This document shows positions 1-9,561 of a DNA stretch of 23,823 nt, in pieces. The translations under genes and the position numbers were made by a program. Origin of the DNA: Paramacrobiotus richtersi (lineage: Eukaryota; Tardigrada; Eutardigrada; Parachela; Macrobiotidae); the NCBI GenBank assembly GCA_034698045.1, contig JAQGAU010000798.1, positions 1 to 23,823 of the forward strand, read 5' to 3'. Position 1 is the stretch's first letter. Every line of letters begins with the position of its first letter. The notes under the pieces were generated by a model. The model saw nothing but the letters and a program-made list of their open reading frames with translations. It was not told the DNA's origin and ran no database searches.

Positions 1-1437
1 TACCGTGCCATGTGTGCTCCATTAGGCCAGTTACAGGATTGCCATTTGGTTCATACAAAAAGGCATTCGTGTTCGCCCGGTTTCGCAAACTTTGATTTCA
101 ACGGAACTTAGACATTGAACACAGCACAAACAAATTTGGGCAATGGTTCGTCGGGTTACGTACCCGCGATTTGGCCGGCACTCTGGTATGTCACTCAGTG
201 CATACGAACAAGCATTAATGGTCACAGCGAAAAACCAGTCTTAATTTGAACGGCACTTAGGGTTTCACTTACAGTGAGTGCGTGCAAGGAAGCATATTGG
301 TTTGACAGGTTTTGCAGACTTCAGTTGAGCTGGAACTTGGATATTAGATACATTACATACAAATTTGCGCGGTGGTTCGCCGGCTTACCTACCCACCATT
401 TGGCCAGCACTCTGGTATGTCACTCAGTGCATACGAACAAGCATTCATGGTCACAGCAAAAAACCACTCTCAATTTGTACGGTGCTTATGGTTTCACTTA
501 CAGTGCATGCAAGAAAGCATATTGGTTAACAGATTTTGCAGACTTTGATTGAGCCGGAACTTGGGTATAAGATACATTACATACGGATTTGTGAGCGGTC
601 TCGCCGGGGTTACGTACCTTTAATTTTGCCGGTTCTTTGCTGTTTCAATACCTCATACACATATGCACTGGGGTTCGCAGCGTTACCGACTTCAAGTCTT
701 ACCGGTGCAGACCTTTCGAAAACAATGCTTACAAATTTGTCATCGAGTTTGCCGCGCCATGTCTGCTCCATTAGGCCAGTTACAGGATTGCCATTTGATT
801 CATGCAAAAAGACATTCGTGTTCGCCTGGTTTCGCAAACTTCGATTTCGACGGAACTTAGTCATTGAACACAGCAAACACAAATTTGGGCGATGGTTCGT
901 CGGGTTACGTACCCGCGATTTGGCCGGCACTCTGGTATGTCACTCAGTGCATACGAACAAGCATTCATGGTCACAGCGAAGAACCAGTTTCAATTTGAAC
1001 GGCACTTAGGGTTTCACTTACAGTGAGTGCGTGCAAGAAAGCATATTGGTTTGACAGGTTTTGCAGACTTCAAATGAGCTGGAACTTGGATATTAGATAC
1101 ATTACATACAAATCTGCGCGTTGGTTCGCCGGCTTACGTACCCACGATTTGGCCAGCACTCTGGTATGTCACTCAGTGCATACGAACAAGCATTCATGGT
1201 CACAGCGAAGAACCAGTCTCGATTTGGCCGGCAGTTACGGTTTTACTTACAGGCATACGAGAAAGCATCGAGGTTTACATCGAAAAACTATTCTCGATTT
1301 GAGCGGTACTTGGGTTTCACATACAGTGCCATTCAAAAAAAGCGTATTGGTTTGACAGGTTTTGCAGACTTCGATCAAGTTGAAACTTGTGTATTACATT
1401 CATTACATACAAATTTGCGAGCGGTCTCGCCAGGTTA
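1..1437 (+). repeat. Hierarchical satellite array, left part
   Basis: This is a degenerate tandem repeat. The phrase GGTATGTCACTCAGTGCATA recurs at 185, 414, 934 and 1163, giving two spacings of 229 bp, and a longer block recurs at 749 bp (185 to 934; also the opening 200 bases against about 752-950). Inside each 229-bp monomer three related units of about 75 bp are visible, marked by the variants GATTTGGCCGGCACTC, GATTTGAACGGCACTT and GATTGAGCCGGAACTT. In the stretch between the clear monomers the same mark recurs at about 547, 622, 692, 769, 841 and 915, so the base period of about 75 bp runs throughout and 749 bp is close to ten units. The second higher-order copy carries one extra unit near 1240-1315. 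Long open frames here follow from 75 being a multiple of three and are not taken as genes. The array starts before the window. Confidence 0.9.
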
Positions 1438-1440
1438 GTT

Positions 1441-1832
1441 TTAGTTTAGTTTAATAGTTTTACGTCCACAGATACAATGGGAAGTCCCTTATTGACAATC
1501 TTCACACACATTAACAATGCGTACAATGGAAACCAATGATTACAACAGTAGTTAATACTGAGGCAAAAAACAGAAAAAAAATCCCTCAGAAATCAAGAAG
1601 TTCACAATAATGAAGGCAGATAGTCGGCATAAAAGTTTTTCTTTATCCACTTCAAATCGCTCTACTTCACTGCCCCTAACGCTGTTTCGAAGCTAGTCAC
1701 GGACGCATAGGCAGTTTCGTCCAACTCCAGCTCGTTTCATAGATCAGCCATTCTGGCACAAAAGGAGTCTTCACTTGGTAGAACGGCCGTTTCCGCAAAG
1801 GTTGACGAGGTTGCTGTTATTGGCCACGGATG
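1441..1832 (-). other. Probable LINE 3' UTR
   Basis: The roughly 390 bp between the end of the polymerase frame and the satellite show no open frame of note. The minus-strand 3' end reads ATTAAACTAAACTAAAACTA, a short pentamer-like tail directly against satellite sequence, which supports reading this stretch as the untranslated 3' end of the LINE. Confidence 0.5.
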
Positions 1833-3577
1833 TCAAATCAGACGATCGGCTTTTCTGGTGTTTCCTGCAACAGAAAACGTAGCAGTAACCGGCTCATAGG
1901 GAATAAAAAAATAACTGCCGCAAGGCAACCTCCCTGACACTAGTTTGTAAACTATTGACAGAGAACGTTTTATGCGACGCAGCTCGACAGAGTCCCATTT
2001 CAGTTCTTTTAGGCGCGCACAATAATCGTCACGATCAGAACCAAGGCGAACTGATTTCAAAAAATTAAACAAACATCCTTCGAGATCATCAGCACGCACT
2101 TTTAAATGCAGTCGCACAACAGGACTGCAGTAATCAAATAACGGTAACGCAAAGGCTTTAAAGAGACAAATTCTAGCCGCCGAATCACGAAAATCGAATA
2201 ATGAATTTATGTATCCGATCCTTTTTCTTGCTTTTGTGCAAACGTTTTCATTGTGCTCTGTCCATCGAATTTTCTGGTCAGCAGTTAAACCGAAGTATTT
2301 TGTGCTCTCACTTACCCCAATTTTTACGCCATTTACAAAGTAGTCCGGACAATCACCCAAGTTTCGATTTTTACTGAATCGTACATACACAGATTTTTTC
2401 GCATTAAAGCCAAGCCGTTTTTCTGAAGCAAGGTCACACACCGCATTTAGGCCATCTTGTAGGGAAATGCAGTCATCAGGTTTTAAAATTGGTCTGAACA
2501 CAAAAATGTCGTCTGCAAAGATAAAAACCTTACACCCCACCCGTATAACGCTCGGAAACCTATTCATTCCGCATATGAACATAACAGGACCAAGCACTGA
2601 ACCTTGAGAACAAGGAACCATAACCACTCGTTACCGTATTCTGATTGTACACCATTGACAATAACCGCGTGTTGCCTTCCAACTAAGTAATTGTCCAACA
2701 AATTCAGCATAGTTTTCGGAAGATTAAACGAGCGTAATGTGGAAAGCAACGAGTCATAATCAACTTTATCAAAAGCTTTTGAACAATCCAGAAAAATACC
2801 GTCAATCATTTTGCCATCATCAACGAAATCCTTAATATACTAGGTTGCCATCAGACATAACAATTCGGTGTTACGTTTTCCCCTATATGCAAATTGTTCA
2901 TCAACAAGTAAATGCCGTTGTTCAAAAAACGTACGTAAATAAAAAACCAAACATCGCCCGAGAAATCTGCAAATAGGATGAGTATCACGACGGTGGAGTA
3001 CGGCTCGGTACGGCTCAGCCCACGTCTCGGCGTACGTCTCGTTTGGCCAATCAGCGATTAGCCTTCCGAATATCGGTGCATCAGCGCTGGGGATTCCCCA
3101 GATAGATTCCGCTTAGCGTTTTCCATACGGCTGCGCCGTATGCGTTTTAGTTCTCGCTCTGCTTCCGCACTGCATGCCGAATATTTTTGGCTGTGTTTAG
3201 CCGCACCATTCCGGCATATGGCCGGATGGATGCGATGGTTTTTGGGTTCTTCGCGGCATACTTGCCGCTGTGTGTGTGTGAACGCCAATAAAGCGTGTTT
3301 ATCGGCTCCTGGTTGTCTTCCTTCGTTCCACAGCGTAGCCCGCTTTGACATGAGGAGCTATAATTGGGCGGTAGCTACTTAACGCAGTCTGATCACAAGA
3401 CTGCTTAGGAATCGGAGTAACGAAAGATTTCTTCCACACAGTAGGAAAGACGCCGCTGCTGAGGCAAGCATCAAATAAAATGCAAAGAGGGTACACCAAG
3501 CTATATCCACAAGCCTGTAGTAAAACATTCGATATTTTATACGGTCCAGAAGAACAAGTAAATTTCATTGTTGACAA
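1833..3577 (-). pseudogene. LINE reverse transcriptase remnant
   Basis: Polymerase blocks appear in order on the minus strand. They are WKKSFVTPIPK and SSYRPI (block 1, ending at 3362), FFEQRHLLVDEQFAYRGK (about 2865-2920), FLDCSKAFDKVDYDSLL (catalytic Asp box, about 2750-2800), QGSVLGP (about 2590), FADDIFVF (catalytic box, starting at 2519), then the thumb-like region to the stop at 1833. The first and second of these are separated by a foreign insert (about 2985-3362), an in-frame TAG lies near 2849, and the frame changes between 2564 and 2627. The catalytic residues themselves are kept, so decay seems to be by indels and insertion. Confidence 0.85.
2985..3362. mobile_element. GC-rich insert inside the LINE polymerase
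   Basis: The polymerase reading stops after YRPI at 3362 and resumes near 2985, although about 30 or fewer residues normally separate these blocks. The roughly 375 bp between them is clearly GC-richer than the LINE and contains short palindromes, for example CATACGG with CCGTATG around CTGCG near 3124-3142 and CCGGC with GCCGG around ATATG near 3212-3226, plus a GT run. Both junctions show ATA on the minus strand, compatible with a 2-3 bp target duplication. No terminal inverted repeat and no recognisable protein was found. A 97-codon frame on the minus strand (3058-3351) is open but has no family resemblance. Confidence 0.5.
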
Positions 3578-3960
3578 GGCGAGGTAAACATCGTATTCAC
3601 GAAATATGTGAGTTCCCGACGGATCAACAGATATTTCAGGCGAAACGCACGTAGTTGCACAGAGCAGTCATTCTGGGAGCCTAGAAAAAGCTCATTCAGT
3701 TTGTCAGCCTTGTCTTTGTCGGCGAAAAAAATTTCACCTCTGTCGGTTTTGAGGGGCGGCATTGACCGCTGGTCAACACTCCGTTTTACATACTGCCAGA
3801 ACATTTTCGGGTTGTTCGAGATGACGTTGCTGCTGCTAAAACTTCTCGCCTTCTCGATAATCTTAAGAGCAAATCGGCTTTACGGGATTCCACTCTCCAG
3901 CTCTCCTTTAAAACTGCTTGCTGTGCATCGCTAGATGCAACACAGAATTTGCGATACAAA
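3565..3960 (-). pseudogene. LINE linker between endonuclease and reverse transcriptase
   Basis: The minus strand at about 3830-3960 reads DARNRLYRKFCVASSDAQQ and then a stretch rich in Arg and Lys. After a frame change, 3565-3804 reads MFWQYVKRSVDQRS followed by DKDKADKLNELF. This matches the usual linker pattern of Jockey/CR1-like ORF2 proteins (basic helix, FWxYVK, then a KAxxLNxxF segment before the polymerase). It is broken by frameshifts at both ends. No separate activity is assigned to this segment. Confidence 0.6.
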
Positions 3961-4264
3961 CGATTACGTGCATCAACAGTTTTTCTGATGTGTACTGTGT
4001 ACGTTTTCGTTTTACTGGTTCGACTACCTACCTCGGTACGTAGAAAAACGCCCAGCAGTCGCGATTATCGCCTCTTCAAATTTTTCTGCCATAACAGAAG
4101 CATTCATACCGTTAAACAAATCCACCCACTCATGTTCTGATAATGCTTGTTGAAAAGGCTGAACATTTCGCTTAGAAACTTTTCATTTTTTTCGAAGAAA
4201 CGTTTTAAAGATTTTATTTTTGACATGCAACAAAAACTAAAAAGCATTATTATCATTAGCACAC

Positions 4265-5172
4265 GACGGTGGAGATACACTTTTTAAATCCGAAACTAAG
4301 GTAAATGTCGAAACCAAGCAAAGGTCAAGAATGTTCTTGCTTCTTGTAGGGAAATTATTATCTGACGTAGTTTAGATTCTTTTAAAGACTGCAGTACTAC
4401 ATGAGAAGCATGAGATTGAACCACTGATCTTTCCCAGCAGATATAAGGGAGTTTCAAATCTCCCATTAAAACAAGCCTGTTTCGTAATTCAACAGTTAAC
4501 TTGTCCCGTAAGTGATCTACAAGCAGTGGTATGCCTACTGCTTTCAGCGAGATGGATACGTAGAATACACCAAACAAGCAACTGGAAACCGGAGATTTAA
4601 CGAACAATAGCTCCACGTCAATAGACTCGAGATCCTTACGCCTGAATGCCTCGCATTTCTTTGCAATAACAAGTGCAACACCACCGTGACTATTCTGGTT
4701 GCGCCAACGACGAAATATGTATGTTAACACTGCGCAAATCGCCAAAAAGATTATCGCTGTAACATGCTTTATCCCATGTTTCCGTCAAACCGCAGACGTC
4801 GCAATCGGAACAAAACTGCTTTACACTTGCTGACTTTGAAAATACGCTATTTATGTTACAACATTTTATTTTAAGTACAGATTTTTTCGAATTAGTTTCA
4901 CGCAGCAACTGATTATCGACAATGCAGAACTCATTCAGTTGTTCGAACCGGTTTTCGCCGTTCAACACCTGAAAACACTCCATCAAACCTGAAAACACGC
5001 TAACACCAGCGCGGCAATGTTTTGCAACATGACTAGTTTCACTAAAACCGAACCATTTTACGACGTGCTGCTCGACGAGACAAACCGAGAAATCAAACTT
5101 GACATTCTGAATACTTTCCAAAAATTGGGCACATTCTGGAGTAGTTTCAAACTTTCGATTATAAAGGCGCAA
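4265..5172 (-). pseudogene. LINE endonuclease (EEP-type) remnant
   Basis: Two overlapping minus-strand frames (4690-5172 and 4296-4745) together carry the apurinic-type endonuclease boxes: LKIKCCNINSVFSK (Asn box), VCGLTETWDK (Glu box), NSHGGVALVIAKK, and GDLKLPYICW (the GDFNxPxxxW box, with its Asn replaced by Lys). A further frame around 4265-4340 holds NILDLCLVS, matching the family's LDL box, followed by NDN where SDH is expected. In intact LINEs this domain nicks target DNA for target-primed reverse transcription. Here a frameshift lies between 4690 and 4745, a second near 4325, and catalytic positions are altered, so it is dead. Confidence 0.8.
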
Positions 5173-5305
5173 GTTCTCACTGACTCAGATTTATGACGAG
5201 TTTTTTAACGATGTTAATGTATGATACAGCAGGAATCTTTTCGAGGACTGCGTTTGCCATATTTTCTGAAGACATTTCCTTGGGAACACGTTTGATAAAG
5301 GTGAT
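5173..5305 (-). pseudogene. LINE ORF1 C-terminal remnant (tentative)
   Basis: Upstream of the endonuclease on the minus strand, two short open pieces in different frames can be read, one with the residues IKRVPKEMSSENMANAV and one with KTRHKSESVRTCAFIIE. The position directly before the endonuclease and the lysine-rich character resemble the end of an ORF1 protein of Jockey/CR1-type LINEs. No zinc knuckle is visible, and only this tail would be present because the element is 5' truncated. Assignment rests on position plus weak resemblance. Confidence 0.3.
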
Positions 5306-6312
5306 CTACGGTATGTCACTTAGTGCATACGAAAAAGCATTCATGGTCACAGCGAAGAACCAGTCTCGATCTGAACGGTACTTGGGTTTACATACAGTGC
5401 CACACGAAAAAGCATATTGGTTTGACAGGTATTGCCGACTGTGCTTAAGCCGCGACTTGGATATTAGATCCAGCATATACAAACCTGCGCTCACTTTCGC
5501 CGGATTTAGCAAACCTGGATTAGGCGTTACTTTGCTATGTCACGCAGTGCATTCGAAAAAGCATCGAGGTTCACAGCGGCAAAATCAGTCTCGATTGGAA
5601 CGATACTTGGGTTTCACATACAGTGCCATACAAAAAAAGCATATTGGCTTCTCAGGTTTTGTAGACTTCGATTAAGCCGGAACTTGGGTATTGGATATAT
5701 CAGATACAAATCTGCGCGCTGTTTCGCCGAGTTATGTACCCGCGATTTGGCCGGCACTCTGGTATGTCACTCAGTGCATATGAACAAGCACTCATGGTCA
5801 CAGCGAAGAACCGTCTCGATTTGAACGGTACTTGGGTTTCACATACAGCGCCATACAAAAAAGCGTATCGGTTTGACAGGTTTTGCAGACTTCGATTAAG
5901 CCGGAACTTGGGTATTAGGTACACTACATACAACTTTGCGCGCTGGTTCGCCGGGTTACGTACCCGCGATTTGGCCGGCACTCTGGCATATAACTTAGTG
6001 CATACGAAAAAGCATTTATAATCGCAGCGAAAAACCAGTCTTGATTTGAACGGTACTTATGGTTTCACATACAGTGCATGCGAAATGGCATACTGGTTTC
6101 ACAGGTTTTTGCAGACTTGGATTCAGCCGGAACTTGGATATTAGATGCAGCTCACACAAATCTGCGCGCAATTTCGCCGGATTTCGCAAACCTTGTTTAG
6201 GCCGTTACTTTTATATTTCACGCAGTGCATACGAAAAAACATCGAGGTACAGAACGAAAAACAAGGCTCGATTTGAACGGTACTTGGGTTCACATACAGT
6301 GCCACACAAATA
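5306..6312 (+). repeat. Hierarchical satellite array, right part
   Basis: The satellite resumes after the LINE in the same orientation. The monomer phrase (GGTATGTCAC or a variant) lies at 5310, 5534, 5761, 5985 and 6211, spacings of 224-227 bp. Two monomer types are visible: one ends in the GATTTGGCCGGCACTCT form (before 5761 and 5985) and the other in a form near TTTCGCCGGATTTAGCAAAC (before 5534 and 6211). The same 75-bp sub-units are recognisable by GATTTGAACGGTACTTGG and GATTAAGCCGGAACTTGG. The array ends near 6312 against the foldback element. Confidence 0.88.
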
Positions 6313-6322
6313 AAGTTCCGGC

Positions 6323-6965
6323 TTAAGGCTAGACTCCGGTCATTTGAGAGGTCTTGCGCGAAAGAGTGCCATTGCATAGGTGAAAACTAGAGACAGAACC
6401 CATACAATCCTTTTGAACGTGAAACGATGGAACTCCATTGTCCTTTTGTCCGTTTGTGCGTGCAATAAACGGTTGTTCCGCAATACGGTCAAAAAGTTTA
6501 AACAGAGATGCCGCTTTGAAAATCCACGTTTCCATCTGATTTGGTTGGACGATATATTAATAAATGCGCATAAATGAGCTGATCATTCTGACCCAGTTTC
6601 AGCCAAAACGGACCGGCGTGAAATTTTAAAATGAATTTTAAAATTTTTGGAATTCATTTTAAAATTTCACACCGGTCCGTTCCGGCTGAAACTGGTTCAG
6701 AATGATCATCTCATTTATGCGCATTTATTAATATATCGTTTAACCAAATTGAATGGAAACGTGGATTTTGAATCCGGAATCTCTGTTTAAACTTTTTGAC
6801 AGTATTGCGGAACAACCGCTCATTGTGCGCACAAACGGACAAAAGAACAATGGAGTCCCATCTTTTCACTTTCCAAACCATTATGTAGGTGTTGTCTGTT
6901 GTTTACATCCGTGCAGTGGCAACGTCAACAACAAAACTATCGGTTTAACCGGATAGTCCCCTTAA
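6323..6965. mobile_element. TTAA-flanked long inverted-repeat (foldback/MITE) element
   Basis: The left arm (6323 to about 6636) and right arm (about 6650 to 6965) are near-complementary over more than 300 bp around a 13-nt centre (TTAAAATTTTTGG). Terminal bases are TTAAGGCTAGACTCCGGT on the left and, on the opposite strand, TTAAGGGGACTATCCGGT on the right. TTAA at both ends (6323-6326 and 6962-6965) is the target signature of piggyBac-type transposases, so a non-autonomous piggyBac-like foldback is the best reading; Crypton-like or unrelated TTAA users are alternatives. Arm similarity is high for the inner 230 bp and lower near the ends. Each arm also holds a related reading frame directed outward: 6329-6535 on minus and 6753-6956 on plus, both starting METWI and sharing GVPSFH. 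Confidence 0.8.
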
Positions 6966-7088
6966 TTATGGCCAACCTGTAGAATTAACATTACACAGCG
7001 CATGATTGTACAGCGTCATCAGATATGCGGTTATAAATGTTACGAGGTAACAAAGACAATCGTTACTTTTATAACTAGGGCGTTTCAG

Positions 7089-7631
7089 TCGAGCAATGCA
7101 TACGGCCTGGCAGCGCAGATGTCCAGTAGAAGAACGTGCGCCGCGTATCGTTATGTCGACATCGCGCTACATTCAGAATGTTCAGGAAGATATCCGTTTG
7201 TTCTGCCGGGCCACTGGGGATCCGCAACCGATGGCTACGTGGTATTTTCACGAAGGACCTTATCGGAATGCTACCGAGGATCATTTGCAAAAAATCAGAG
7301 ATGCTCATGGAAATTATCACGTACGTCATTACATCAACTTAACAAATCTATACAGCCTCGCAGGAGCCACAGTTCAAGCGAAATTTGAAGTATCTGTATC
7401 ATTATTCATTGCACTTTACGTTAGCTAAATATTCTCACGATGTTAAAACTATAGGAACCATACTTACGAATTTTTGTGCTTCCTGTATAGGTCTTACCCT
7501 CGGGAGACTTGCTGATCAGAAATATAAACCAGGGAAACCACGGCTACTATATCTGTGGAGTGCGCAATATACACGGCTCAGATTTCATGGCTTCCTATGT
7601 GTATCCTGTTGCGTTCCGTAATCAAAACTGA
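7089..7631 (+). CDS. Immunoglobulin (I-set) domain gene, 3' two exons
   Basis: Two exons encode one Ig fold. Exon 1 (to 7389) holds APRIVMSTSRYIQNVQEDIR, the first-Cys strand IRLFCRATGDPQP, and ATWYF (the core Trp). The intron is 7390-7490 (101 bp, GTATCT to TATAG, phase 0). Exon 2 (7491-7631) holds VLPSGDLLIRNI, GNHGYYICGVRNIHG (the YxC second-Cys motif) and ends QN-stop. The join FE/VLPSGDLLI restores the usual strand E, which supports the splice. About 40 residues sit between the Trp strand and strand E, longer than in common I-set domains. An AG at 7087-7088 could be an acceptor for missing upstream exons; otherwise ATG 7096 is the first Met. No signal peptide or membrane segment is visible, so this is either the tail of a larger surface or secreted protein, or a gene fragment left beside the repeats. 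Confidence 0.7.
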
Positions 7632-9201
7632 TTATTGCCATAACCTTAAACTCCCCGACGATTCTTCGTCAACCGTGTCTGTTGCTGGCAAATGCAGCAT
7701 CTCGCGTCGACAAGATATACACGAAGCAGCATGTAACCGGCTGACAGAATCTCTGACATGATCTGTTTTGAAGGAAAGTGCAGTGTACTTTTCGTCCTGT
7801 AAGTAATTGTAACATTTTATATCGAAATAGATACAGCTTCCAAACGATATGCAGTGTATTTTCTAGTTATTTCTCTTGTATGGCTTTTGATCTGTTTGAT
7901 GAAGAGTGCTGCAAAAATAGCCGCCGAGAGCATTTTTGTGGATTTTTAAGATTCCCGTATCGGCGAAAGCTGGAGAATTATCTGTATTTAAAGGATTTCA
8001 TAGAAAAAGAATAAGAATGTTAACAAACTTGGCATCACCTTTACCCATTGCCTGACTGCCTTCTGTAAAGTGCCCTTTGGGCACTTTAAAATATCATGTA
8101 AATTGCAACAAGAAAATTAATGATACAAGGAAATGAAAGCGCAGATATGATCGAATATACGAAAGTGAGAATATTGTGATCGATAATAATTTGCTTTAGA
8201 TTTGTGAACGTTCAGTATTAGCGGCATGAATCTCTGGCTGCACCATCCATATAGCAACTGCAGTTCAAACTTCAAACTCGCCTGACAAGGTTAATTTACA
8301 TGCTCGTAACCGTGACAACATATGTTGCTGCTAAAGAAAGCTGGGTCGACTGTTCTGCTGTCAACAAACCTTAGTAGTGCTGCATAGCTTAATGCAATAT
8401 TATTATGGCAGTCGAGAATCTCAGCTGAAAATTCCAGACCGAACACGGTCAATATTTATAATTACGGAAGTGCACTGTGCGATTTACAGGAACATCCTAA
8501 AAGTTTAAAGCTTGTTTTGAGTGGTGAACGTACGTAAGTCTGCGCGCAAAATTTCAGCTCGAGCAAAATTCCACCAGCACCTGACACTTCTTCCCACAGT
8601 ATCCCACCCTTGCTTCAGTTCTACAAAGTTGTAAACTGACTCATCGCGACTGCCGCTAATTCCCATTGACTTTAATCGCCTTTACACAACGAGTTCGCGC
8701 GCGTGAGTACATTGAAGGCCGTATCTATTCTGGTCATGATTAAGGCTTTTTGCTGACGTTCTTCTGAACGGCAGGGGCAACGTTCTTGATTCTCTGAAGG
8801 AAAACATGAATTGGCAGACGTGTACACATTGCGAAACGCGCGTCGACGGTCTTGTGATCAAGGATGACTTGGACGGCCACCAAAGCTATTCTTGAATATT
8901 CCAAGCCGTTTGGCACATGGCTTGAATGCATAACCCACTGTTTATGCGTTTACGCCGCCCGATAACGACAGCGGTTAGCCGGTTACACGCTGCTTCGTGT
9001 ATACTTGTTTCCACGTTGTGCTGATCTGCTCACTTTGATACTCAATCGTTTACCTGGATTGTGTAACGTGTTTCCGTGTTGCATAGTTTGCTGTGTATGT
9101 AATCATTACAATCCTCCCAGGCCTACCGTGCATATGCAAAACAGTGATCTAGTTCTCCACATTTTAAACTGTGGATAATTTATGCTGCTAGTTTAACGTG
9201 A
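7632..9201. other. Non-coding stretch with one hairpin
   Basis: There is no convincing gene. A perfect hairpin lies at 8066-8088 (stem TAAAGTGCCC, loop TTT). A 78-codon frame at 7778-8014 on plus starts in AT-rich sequence and matches no family I know. A short minus-strand frame at 8740-8931 is listed separately. No tRNA-like box pair or obvious repeat was seen. Confidence 0.5.
8740..8931 (-). other. Possible small coding exon or gene fragment, unrecognised
   Basis: A 63-codon minus-strand frame begins MHSSHVPNGLEYSRIALV and ends NVAPAVQKNVSKKP. It stands out because many third positions are G or C (GTC, GAC, AAG, AAC, CTG, GCC), unlike the surrounding AT-rich sequence, which hints at past or present coding. 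I recognise no domain, and there is no clear splice context. It could be a fragment of a processed gene or chance. Confidence 0.25.
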
Positions 9202-9309
9202 GTGCTTTTCGAAGCTCTCCCGTTTTCAAAGCTGTTTATATCAGAACTGGAGCGCTCGCATAAATCTGTTGGAGAATCCAAGAATCTGCATCAGAATTCT
9301 GACAGCAAC

Positions 9310-9556
9310 ATGAAAATGTCGGAGGCTGCGAAAACCCAGCCTATCCCGATTCCCTTCACCCGGAAGAGTAAATTGGAGATCGCCGATTCGACCGAAACAC
9401 CGCATCGTAGTCTGGAACGGAATCCGAGATCTCGGTCCACATCGGTCGTGGATGTTGAGCTACCTGATAATCATCGACTGATGATGCATCGAAAGCAGAG
9501 TTTATTCATCGCGCCAACGCAGTCGCCGGAAAAGGCTCCCAAGCAAGCTTGCGAAT
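9310..9556 (+). CDS. Candidate first coding exon of a disordered basic protein
   Basis: From ATG 9310 (AAC before the ATG) the frame runs about 82 codons rich in Ser, Pro, Lys and Arg (for example PIPIPFTRKSK, SLERNPRSRSTS, QSLFIAPTQSPEKAPK). There is no predicted fold, only proline-directed Ser/Thr sites. Codon use is more GC-biased at third positions than the flanks. The frame ends ACEW-TAA, but that TAA is part of GGTAATCGG, a good 5' splice site. The same effect creates false stops at the real exon ends of the MATH-BTB genes in this window. I therefore read it as an exon ending at 9556 in phase 2, not as an 83-residue protein. No downstream partner exon was identified. The frame is also open upstream to about 9202. 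Confidence 0.4.
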
Positions 9557-9561
9557 GGTAA

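Larger units (their letters stand above)
1438..5305 (-). mobile_element. Degenerate 5'-truncated non-LTR retrotransposon (LINE)
   Basis: An antisense LINE copy splits the satellite. Read on the minus strand the order is ORF1 remnant, apurinic-type endonuclease, linker, reverse transcriptase and 3' UTR, the usual ORF2 order of Jockey/CR1-type elements. The 3' end (about 1438-1465) is a short TAAAC-type simple repeat instead of poly(A), as seen in several CR1/L2-like families; clade assignment is inference. At least three frameshifts, an in-frame TAG near 2849 and a GC-rich insert make it non-functional. Both flanks are the same satellite in the same orientation, with roughly 25 bp of monomer not accounted for at the junction. 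I could not find a clear target-site duplication, so the ends are approximate. Confidence 0.85.

Noticed and set aside
274..1438. Long overlapping open frames in the satellite that could look like a repetitive protein
   Set aside because: The unit length is near 75 bp, a multiple of three, so any stop-free frame repeats. The frames break wherever unit length drifts, start and stop at random unit positions and occur on both strands.
3058..3351. 97-codon minus-strand frame inside the LINE insert as a gene
   Set aside because: No family resemblance, low-complexity Arg/Lys/Ala composition, and an equally long frame exists on the other strand; GC-rich sequence alone explains it.
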